Shown piece after piece: positions 12,877-18,304 of a DNA stretch of 18,304 bases. The translations under genes and the position numbers were made by a program. This DNA is from CAZAIO01 sp964485235 (lineage in GTDB: Bacteria; Chloroflexota; Dehalococcoidia; GIF9; UBA5629). The notes under the pieces were generated by a model that saw nothing but the letters and a program-made list of their open reading frames with translations, was not told the origin of the DNA and did not search any database. The stretch covers positions 1 to 18,304 of the forward strand of contig CAZAIO010000053.1 in assembly GCA_964485235.1 (NCBI GenBank), read 5' to 3'. Each line of letters starts with the position of its first letter. Position 1 is the stretch's first letter.

Positions 12877-13377
12877 ATGAAGAACAGACTGGACAAATTC
12901 GAAAAAATCGTCTATATGACCAGTTCATGGTTGAACTGGATAGCAGGAGCCGGACTGGTCGGTATGCTTATTTTAATTTCTGCTGATATTGTCGGTAATA
13001 AAGTATTCAAATCACCGGTACCAGGATCGATTGAATTCGTGAGTTATCTTGGGGTAATTGTAATAGCAGGTGCAATTTCGCATACACAGGTAATCGGAGG
13101 GCATATCGAGGTTGAATTTCTCGTTAGACGTTTTTCGAAGAGGGCACAGCATATTGTAAGGAGTATCATGAGTCTTCTTGGGATTCTTTTATTTGCAGTA
13201 ATTACCTGGAGAAGTATAGATTACGGAATAAAACTGGAACTAAGCGGAGAAGTATCCATGACCATGGAAATGCCTTTCTATCCGTTCATCTATTTCATTG
13301 CACTTTGCTCTATTTGGGTTTGCCTGGTACTGGTTGTACAGCTCATGAAAAATATTAGAGAAATGAGAAAGCGATGA
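12877..13377 (+). CDS. dctQ: TRAP transporter small membrane subunit DctQ
   Basis: A 166-residue four-helix membrane protein of the DctQ family. Hydrophobic segments lie at about 20-40, 51-70, 93-113 and 133-155, with the family's SADIVGNKVFKSPVPGSIEFV region after the first helix and GGHIEVEFL between helices two and three. It joins the large subunit and helps the loaded receptor dock. The start ATG has no visible Shine-Dalgarno; the nearest GGAG is inside the hairpin 26 bases away, so translation may be weak. Its stop overlaps the dctM start in ATGA (13374-13377), indicating coupled translation. Confidence 0.92.
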   Translation: MKNRLDKFEKIVYMTSSWLNWIAGAGLVGMLILISADIVGNKVFKSPVPGSIEFVSYLGVIVIAGAISHTQVIGGHIEVEFLVRRFSKRAQHIVRSIMSLLGILLFAVITWRSIDYGIKLELSGEVSMTMEMPFYPFIYFIALCSIWVCLVLVVQLMKNIREMRKR

Positions 13378-14678
13378 GCTCTTTTGCAACTGGTATAGTC
13401 GGAATAATAGTACTGATAGTTATGTTTCTATTCCGTATGCCGGTAGGATTTGCTATGGCACTTGTCGGCCTTGCCGGTTTTGCTCTCCTGGTTTCACCCG
13501 CCGCTGGTCTGAGCATGATCGCAAGAGATGTCTTTAGCATTTTCTCCTCTTATTCGCTCACAGTGATTCCCATGTTTGTTTTTATGGGATGTATAGCCTT
13601 TGCTTCAGGTATGAGCAGCAGGCTTTATGATGCGAGTTATATAATTATGGGTAGACTACGTGGAGGTCTGGCGATGGCAACAGTGGCTGCTTGTGCCGGT
13701 TTTGCCGCAATATGCGGATCCACTAACGCTACCGCCGCTGCTATGGGGAAAGTAGCATTACCCGAAATGAAACGCTATGGTTATTCAGATTCTCTGGCAA
13801 CAGGGTCTGTCGCCGCTGCAGGAAGTCTGGGTATTTTAATACCTCCAAGCACAATTTTTATTGTCTATGGTATTTTAACCGAGCAATCAATTGGCAAGCT
13901 TTTTATATCGGGAGTAATACCCGGCATAATTCTTACTATCTTTTTTATTTTCGTTGTGGCATTACTTTGCTGGAAAAATCCCGGATCAGCTCCCGGCGGA
14001 GCACCTTCAACATGGAAACAAAAAATTGGTGGACTTGTCGGTGTGCTGGAAACTCTGGTTCTATTCGGACTGGTCATTTCAGGGCTTTTTTTGGGGATAT
14101 TCAGTCCAACTCAAGCAGGCGGCGCAGGTGCGGCTGGTGCGCTTATAATCGGCCTTGCCCGCAGGCAATTGTCATGGTCAGGTTTTACCGGTGCAGTCAA
14201 GGATGCTCTTGGTATTAGCTGCATGGTTATGGTTATTGTAATGGGAGCAACCATTTTCGGACATTTCATTGCCGTAGCAAAAATACCTATGGTTTTATCT
14301 AGCTGGGTCGCTGGATTGTCGATTCATCCATCTGCAGTTATTGGCATTATTATTCTGATTTATTTGATCGGCGGTTGTTTTATGGATGCACTTGCCTTAA
14401 TAATGTTGACTGTACCCATCATTTATCCTGTTGTACTTGTACTTGGCTTTGACCCGATATGGTTTGGTGTCATAATAGTAATGGTAACAGGAATGGGTGT
14501 TATCACCCCGCCAGTTGGAGTGAATGTATATGTTATAAAAGGTATTGCTCAGGATGTTCCTCTTGAAACAATATTTAAAGGAATATTCCCGTTCCTCGGT
14601 GCTCAAGTTGCCACTATTATTCTGCTGATAATCTTTCCTCAGATTGCTACTTTTCTTCCGGGGCTGACTACGTATTAG
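13374..14678 (+). CDS. dctM: TRAP transporter large permease subunit DctM
   Basis: The 434-residue membrane subunit that couples substrate uptake to a cation gradient (ion-transporter superfamily). Around a dozen hydrophobic segments are visible. Family landmarks include GFAAICGSTNATAAAMGKVA (near 104-123), LATGSVAAAGSLGILIPPS, SPTQAGGAGAAGAL and, in the second half, GCFMDALALIMLTVPIIYP followed by GVITPPVGVNVYVIKG. Both TPP-type and IPPS-type Pro turns are intact, so the permease should be functional. It starts within the last codon of dctQ. No catabolic gene follows, so the substrate pathway lies elsewhere. Confidence 0.95.
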   Translation: MSSFATGIVGIIVLIVMFLFRMPVGFAMALVGLAGFALLVSPAAGLSMIARDVFSIFSSYSLTVIPMFVFMGCIAFASGMSSRLYDASYIIMGRLRGGLAMATVAACAGFAAICGSTNATAAAMGKVALPEMKRYGYSDSLATGSVAAAGSLGILIPPSTIFIVYGILTEQSIGKLFISGVIPGIILTIFFIFVVALLCWKNPGSAPGGAPSTWKQKIGGLVGVLETLVLFGLVISGLFLGIFSPTQAGGAGAAGALIIGLARRQLSWSGFTGAVKDALGISCMVMVIVMGATIFGHFIAVAKIPMVLSSWVAGLSIHPSAVIGIIILIYLIGGCFMDALALIMLTVPIIYPVVLVLGFDPIWFGVIIVMVTGMGVITPPVGVNVYVIKGIAQDVPLETIFKGIFPFLGAQVATIILLIIFPQIATFLPGLTTY

Positions 14679-14680
14679 TC

Positions 14681-14719
14681 GGCAGCAATAGAATATAACG
14701 AATCTACACTATTGTTGCC
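14681..14719 (+). terminator. Hairpin after dctM
   Basis: GGCAGCAATAG (14681-14691) pairs with CTATTGTTGCC (14709-14719) through ten Watson-Crick pairs and one G-U, around a 17-base loop. It starts two bases after the dctM stop, in the gap to a convergent gene. No T-run follows, so it may protect the 3' end of the mRNA rather than act as an intrinsic terminator. Confidence 0.5.
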
Positions 14720-14776
14720 ATACTATTGATCGCAATTATTAAATAACGGTCGATGAACTATTTGCAATATTCTGTT

Positions 14777-15679
14777 TCATCCGCGTATCGTCATTTTAGT
14801 TGATACGTCGTTTATATCGATGTCCCAGGTCCCCGGATGTAACGCTTTTATAGGGAACGTTATATATTTTGACTCCATTGAGCTTAAATAAATATGGTCG
14901 GAATACAATTCAAATCCGCCAATTTTCAATATGATCGTATAATAGTCTGATACATCAGTGTAATTTGTAACTTTAAAAGAAATAAATACGGTATTTCCCG
15001 GAAAAATCACCTGTGGCCTTAACGTTAAATCTGTTATAGCAAAAGTTAGCGGCGGTTCAGAATATGGTTCTACTTCATATAGAGTATCTTCAGCCCCTCT
15101 ATCTGAAATTGCAGATTCGTCGATTACCGGTTGATTGTTTTCAAGCTGAAGACTATCGGGACCGGCTAATTCATCTGCAGGCGATTCGAACTCAGGTTTC
15201 AACTCTGTACCGGGACTTGTCGACGGTGTAATAGGAACCTCACTATTTTCATCGGGAGATGGTATAGAGAGTGAGGTTTCACCACCATTTGTCGTAACCG
15301 GTAACTTTTCGATACGCTTATCATGTTTTTCTTTAATTGAATGCCGTATGTTGCCCGGATTGATTGCTTTAAATAATTTGAATACTCTTTCTTGCGGAAT
15401 AGTACGGGTTTCCTTTACAGCTACTTCGGTAGCTTCTTTATCTGCTTCGACGGCAATTACATCAGGTCTTTCTTCTGTAGGTTCAGGTTTTTCCTTCTGT
15501 TCACTTTTCTCTTCAGTCTTTTCAATGTAGCCATTTACTATTGGTTCAGTTGAAGTTATATCCGGTGAAATTGTTTCTTGTCGCTGCAAATTGCTTTTTT
15601 TATTTTCACGGAAAATTATATAAATAGAAGCAAGAATTGATATAGCAAAAACAACAATAAAGAGGATAGTGAGGCTCAA
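14777..15679 (-). CDS. Membrane-anchored protein with low-complexity stalk and CARDB-like domain
   Basis: Probably an exported envelope protein. A hydrophobic helix (LSLTILFIVVFAISILASIYIIF) near the N terminus is followed by a basic stop sequence. Next comes about 190 residues of Glu/Pro/Thr/Ser-rich stalk, and then an Ig-like CARDB-type domain over the last 80 or so residues (PPLTFAITDLTLRPQVIFPG to the end). The longest reading starts at ATG 15763 (328 residues), but a good -35/-10 pair (15729-15756) overlaps those first codons. I prefer an in-frame TTG at 15679 (300 residues, weak GGGCG upstream). That start is uncertain. It is divergent from a two-helix membrane protein. No enzyme motif is seen; adhesion or surface-complex assembly is a guess. 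Confidence 0.7.
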   Translation of the reverse strand: MSLTILFIVVFAISILASIYIIFRENKKSNLQRQETISPDITSTEPIVNGYIEKTEEKSEQKEKPEPTEERPDVIAVEADKEATEVAVKETRTIPQERVFKLFKAINPGNIRHSIKEKHDKRIEKLPVTTNGGETSLSIPSPDENSEVPITPSTSPGTELKPEFESPADELAGPDSLQLENNQPVIDESAISDRGAEDTLYEVEPYSEPPLTFAITDLTLRPQVIFPGNTVFISFKVTNYTDVSDYYTIILKIGGFELYSDHIYLSSMESKYITFPIKALHPGTWDIDINDVSTKMTIRG

Positions 15680-15728
15680 ATTTACGCCCGATGGAATTAC
15701 AGGTTTGAACTGTAATGTGAAATAGGCT

Positions 15729-15756
15729 ATTATAGTATTTATATGACTATTGACAA
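15729..15756 (-). promoter_or_regulatory. Sigma-70-type promoter for the CARDB-like gene
   Basis: On the minus strand TTGTCA (15756-15751) is separated by 16 bases from a perfect TATAAT (15734-15729). Transcription would begin near 15722. That is downstream of the ATG at 15763, so the gene should start further in. Confidence 0.55.
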
Positions 15757-15778
15757 AACACATATATTACTTTACAAT
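15750..15778 (+). promoter_or_regulatory. Sigma-70-type promoter for the 79-residue membrane protein gene
   Basis: A consensus TTGACA (15750-15755), a 17-base spacer and TACAAT (15773-15778) lie about 50 bases before the ATG at 15831. The -35 box overlaps the -35 box of the minus-strand promoter, so the two promoters probably compete for polymerase. Confidence 0.65.
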
Positions 15779-15830
15779 AAAATATTCGGTATATATTTTA
15801 CAAAGGTGATTACCATAGGAGGGCGTAAAA

Positions 15831-16070
15831 ATGGTATCAACTATAACTGTTAGTACTGTAACCACAATAGCGGCGGCAAGCTTGGGAACAGGTATTGCTC
15901 TGTTTACAGTGCTTATGCTAATAGCTTTTCTAACAGGTAAGGAATTGCTTGGTGCAAGTTCCGGAGACAAACATAAACTAATTGCTCGTTCTCTTAACAT
16001 CAGTATAATTCCTTTACTATTGGGTTTTATTGTCATTGTCGGCCTCAAGGTAGCTGAAATCCTGGCGTAA
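15831..16070 (+). CDS. Small two-helix membrane protein, function unknown
   Basis: A 79-residue protein with two hydrophobic segments (about 12-35 and 54-77) joined by a short polar loop with SSGDKHK. The first 12 residues are Thr/Ser/Val-rich and uncharged. It has an excellent AGGAGGG site eight bases... upstream of the ATG (AGGAGGG at 15817-15823, seven bases of spacer) and a near-consensus promoter, so it should be expressed well. It runs opposite to the CPBP protease gene and their 3' ends overlap by 26 bases. I do not recognise a family. A small structural or regulatory membrane protein of the envelope group is the most that can be said. Confidence 0.75.
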   Translation: MVSTITVSTVTTIAAASLGTGIALFTVLMLIAFLTGKELLGASSGDKHKLIARSLNISIIPLLLGFIVIVGLKVAEILA

Positions 16071-16863
16071 GTATAAACGGTGCTATCAGAAAAAGCACTG
16101 TATTCGCAGTTCCATGTGCTATTATCGCGCCTATAATTGATTTTGTTGATTGTACCATTGTTGCAAAGACAATAGCTACAAAAAATACAAACACGACATC
16201 AGTAATCGAATAAAATCCCACATGTAATAATGCAAATATTAAACTGATATAAACTATACCCATTTTCCCCATTACCGGCACTCCCAAGTACTGTAGAATT
16301 CCACGAAAGATCAATTCTTCAACAAGACCTGTGGTCAGGAGCAAAATAGTTGCCGGCAATAGAATATTTCCAATTGAGAAATGCACAATCATAGGTTCAG
16401 ATTGTAGAATTGCATATTCTAACAGACCGATCATAGCCCCGAGAAAAAGCCCCAGCATTATTTGTATTGGTATGCCGCGTTTTGTAAATCCAATTTGAGA
16501 TGGTTTTATATTGATTATACGCATCACCATGATTGATGACGCGAGTAAAGGTATATAAATTAGTGGATACCAGATTATTTGAGGTAAATTGATCAAAGGG
16601 ATAACGAGGCTGACGATACGAATAAGCGGGATGAGAACCAATCCAAGGGAAAAGTCTTGTATATTTTTATCTTTGATAAAGGTCGGTTGAATAATGAATA
16701 CTACAAGAATAATTCCATAACAAATAAGCCCAACCCACGTTTTAAGAAAGATTGTTAGCAGTTCGGAACATGCTATTGCAATAAAGTAGAGCCATAAAAC
16801 AAGAGTATACGGTTTGCCATCGAAAATGTTTTGCCTAATATAACATGAAATATTATTGTTCAA
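16045..16863 (-). CDS. CPBP family intramembrane metalloprotease
   Basis: A 272-residue polytopic membrane protein of the CPBP (CAAX protease and bacteriocin-processing, Abi) family. The catalytic motifs are complete: EELIFRG with Glu182, Glu183 and Arg187, LLHVGF with His214, and HGTAN with His250 and Asn254. About eight hydrophobic segments surround them. Members cleave substrates within or next to the membrane; bacterial substrates are mostly unknown. The start is TTG at 16863, with AGGA about 13 bases upstream, so the exact start is uncertain. A TATAAT lies in the gap upstream on the same strand, suggesting its own promoter. The two neighbouring membrane-anchored envelope proteins are possible substrates, which is speculation. 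Confidence 0.9.
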   Translation of the reverse strand: MNNNISCYIRQNIFDGKPYTLVLWLYFIAIACSELLTIFLKTWVGLICYGIILVVFIIQPTFIKDKNIQDFSLGLVLIPLIRIVSLVIPLINLPQIIWYPLIYIPLLASSIMVMRIINIKPSQIGFTKRGIPIQIMLGLFLGAMIGLLEYAILQSEPMIVHFSIGNILLPATILLLTTGLVEELIFRGILQYLGVPVMGKMGIVYISLIFALLHVGFYSITDVVFVFFVAIVFATMVQSTKSIIGAIIAHGTANTVLFLIAPFILTPGFQLP

Positions 16864-16921
16864 AGTGAATGAATTATCCTGAAAAGATGATAGGTAATAT
16901 CGAGTATTATAGCGTGTAGAT

Positions 16922-16965
16922 AAAAAAAAAGAAATAGTATCGGAAAATCGATGATTAGCTTAATC
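16922..16965 (-). terminator. Possible terminator after the DUF1616 gene
   Basis: On the minus strand a 5-bp hairpin (GATTA-AGC-TAATC, 16965-16953) and a 4-bp hairpin (16952-16939) are followed after eight bases by a run of nine T (16930-16922). The stems are short, so this is a weak call. Confidence 0.3.
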
Positions 16966-16982
16966 AATATAAAACCGTATAG

Positions 16983-17426
16983 TTATTTAGCTACAACATC
17001 TATTAGAATATAAAGTTCAAGATAAGGTTCGCTTTGCTGGTTCCTATATAAAAGGAACTCTACTTTTTGGTCCTTACCTATTTTGTCCGGTGTAAAACTC
17101 ATATTATCTTCCCATTTTACATTATTATCCAGGCTAATCGGCTCCATTGTATTATTAATTAAACTGTCTATATATATCTCTATATGGTATTCAGTTGTGA
17201 CAAGTTCACGATTAATGATACCAAGTTTAACGAAAGCTTTTTCATCTACCTTTATTTCGGTTGGATAATCTTCAGCTTTCCCGTTCGGACCAAGAATATA
17301 AAATTCAGTAAAACGCTCTCCTTTATCCGGTGAAAAAGTTATGAATAAGATAACAAAAATACATGCAATAATTAGTATTATTAAAAATGAAGAAAATATT
17401 AGATTTCCGGATTTAAATAGTTTCAT
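16983..17426 (-). CDS. Membrane-anchored DUF1616 domain protein
   Basis: A 147-residue protein with one N-terminal transmembrane helix (about 10-32) and an extracytoplasmic DUF1616-type domain. The signature FTEFYILGPNGKAEDYPTEI (39-58) is followed by an Ig-like beta pattern, with VKLGIINRE, a WEDNMSFTP turn and KVEFLLYRNQ near the end, closing in LYILIDV. DUF1616 proteins occur in archaea and in anaerobic Chloroflexota, often near polysaccharide-export or surface genes. Function is unknown. This one is the short form that lacks the extra membrane helices of longer members. No strong Shine-Dalgarno is seen. It sits between the CPBP protease gene and a divergent nucleotidylyltransferase gene. 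Confidence 0.82.
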   Translation of the reverse strand: MKLFKSGNLIFSSFLIILIIACIFVILFITFSPDKGERFTEFYILGPNGKAEDYPTEIKVDEKAFVKLGIINRELVTTEYHIEIYIDSLINNTMEPISLDNNVKWEDNMSFTPDKIGKDQKVEFLLYRNQQSEPYLELYILIDVVAK

Positions 17427-17496
17427 ATATTACAGCTTAATCACTATTCCTCAGCAGAGCTACATTTAGAAAAATTGATATAGAAGAATATTTATT

Positions 17497-17516
17497 TGCT
17501 ATTTTACAGAATAGCA
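17497..17516. repeat. Palindromic element in the divergent gap before the nucleotidylyltransferase gene
   Basis: TGCTATT (17497-17503) and AATAGCA (17510-17516) form a perfect 7-bp inverted repeat with a 6-base centre. It lies midway between two divergent genes without a T-run on either side, so an operator is possible. The rest of the 218-base gap is A/T-rich, with no clear promoter. Confidence 0.4.
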
Positions 17517-17644
17517 TAACATAATTGAATTGTAACATATTGCCGGACACCAGTGATTACTTTTGTATTGTAACTAAAGTACTATAGCTTCAATCAAATC
17601 TATAGGGTAGAATAAATAATAATGTAAAGATAGGATTGAATAGT

Positions 17645-18304
17645 ATGAATAAGGAAGCAACGAAAGCATTAATATTGTGTGGTGGAAAAGGGACAAGATT
17701 AAAACCGATTACAACTACGATGCCCAAGCAACTCCTGCCTGTTGCCAATAAACCGATTCTTTTCAATATATTGGACCAGATAGTAGACGCTAATATTCGA
17801 GATATCTGCATTATTACATCGTATGATACCGACGAAGGCATACAGGAAGCAGTAGGAAATGGAGAAAAATGGGGGGCGAGAATTACCTATATCTTACAAC
17901 CCGATCCACTAGGTCTTGCTCATGCTGTAGTACAGGCGAAAGACTTTCTTGAAGATGATGCTTTTCTTATGTTTTTAGGTGATAACCTCATTGAGGGAGG
18001 TGTAAAACGATTTGTCACGGAGTTCAATGAAAAATTACCTGCTGCACTTATACTTCTCAAGGAAGTAGCTCATCCACAAATGTTTGGTGTCGCAGAGATA
18101 GGTAAAAACGGAGAAATCGTTAATATAGAAGAAAAGCCGGAGAAACCAAAAAGTAATCTGGCTGTTACAGGCGTCTATCTTTTCTCACCTGTTGTTCATA
18201 CTGCAATATCCCAAATTAAACCATCGTGGAGAAATGAACTTGAAATAACCCATGCTATTCAGAAACTCATGGATATGGGAGAGAACGTTAATTATCATAT
18301 GCTG
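17645..18304 (+). CDS. Sugar-1-phosphate nucleotidylyltransferase (glucose-1-phosphate thymidylyltransferase-like), cut by window edge
   Basis: The first 220 residues of an NTP transferase that joins a sugar 1-phosphate to a nucleotide, most like RfbA/GlmU-type glucose-1-phosphate thymidylyltransferases. The nucleotide loop LCGGKGTRLKPIT (11-23) and MPKQLLPVANKPI (26-38) are intact. They are followed by DPLGLAHAV, the metal-binding FLGDN, the sugar-binding region NIEEKPEKPKSN and the late RNELEITHAIQ motif. The N-terminal extension is short and AGGA stands nine bases before the ATG. Whether a C-terminal left-handed beta-helix (acetyltransferase-type) domain follows cannot be seen. It marks the likely start of a nucleotide-sugar or surface-glycan gene group beyond the window. 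Confidence 0.9.
   Translation, partial: MNKEATKALILCGGKGTRLKPITTTMPKQLLPVANKPILFNILDQIVDANIRDICIITSYDTDEGIQEAVGNGEKWGARITYILQPDPLGLAHAVVQAKDFLEDDAFLMFLGDNLIEGGVKRFVTEFNEKLPAALILLKEVAHPQMFGVAEIGKNGEIVNIEEKPEKPKSNLAVTGVYLFSPVVHTAISQIKPSWRNELEITHAIQKLMDMGENVNYHML

Overview
The window (about 40% G+C by eye) looks like chromosome from an anaerobic bacterium. The clues are several ferredoxin-type proteins, ferredoxin-containing MinD-type ATPases, NifX-like cofactor proteins, a DUF134 regulator, a MobB protein and a TRAP transporter. Combined with extracytoplasmic DUF1616 and CARDB-like proteins, this fits a Dehalococcoidia-like Chloroflexota from sediment or groundwater. That assignment is inference from gene content; no rRNA or tRNA is present to confirm it. 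No CRISPR array, insertion sequence or prophage was seen.

Layout. (1) 1-2549: the 5' part of uvrC on the minus strand, divergent from a three-gene plus-strand group: a Xer-like tyrosine recombinase with two altered active-site positions, a small tail-anchored basic protein, and protein-L-isoaspartate methyltransferase. (2) 2566-9484: eleven minus-strand genes. In transcription order they are a DUF134 regulator, a NifX-like protein with a Gly/Met tail and coiled coil, two tandem MinD-type ATPases with inserted 2[4Fe-4S] ferredoxins, an FmdB-type zinc ribbon, an unknown 97-residue protein, a second NifX-like protein, an Mrp/NBP35 ATPase, an IscU/NifU-type scaffold, MobB, and a stand-alone HoxU/NuoG-N-terminal-like iron-sulfur protein. 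A near-perfect 28-bp palindrome sits 11 bases upstream of the first gene. (3) 9686-11044: DAHP synthase and a small Cys-rich protein of unknown function. (4) 11045-11668: non-coding, rich in inverted repeats, then a DctP-DctQ-DctM TRAP transporter (11696-14678). (5) 14777-17426: an envelope group made of a membrane-anchored CARDB-like protein, a two-helix membrane protein fired divergently from overlapping promoters, a CPBP intramembrane protease and a DUF1616 protein. (6) 17645-end: the start of a sugar-1-phosphate nucleotidylyltransferase.

The most interesting part is region 2. It resembles the 'orange protein' (orp) gene set of Desulfovibrio (MinD-type ferredoxin ATPases, Mrp-type ATPase, NifX-fold Mo/Cu-cluster protein). 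Here it is joined to an Fe-S scaffold, MobB and a HoxU-like electron carrier and is headed by a DUF134 regulator. I infer a system that builds or handles a molybdenum- or iron-sulfur cofactor. Its Mrp protein lacks the cysteines that normally bridge an Fe-S cluster, so the division of labour may differ from the known case.
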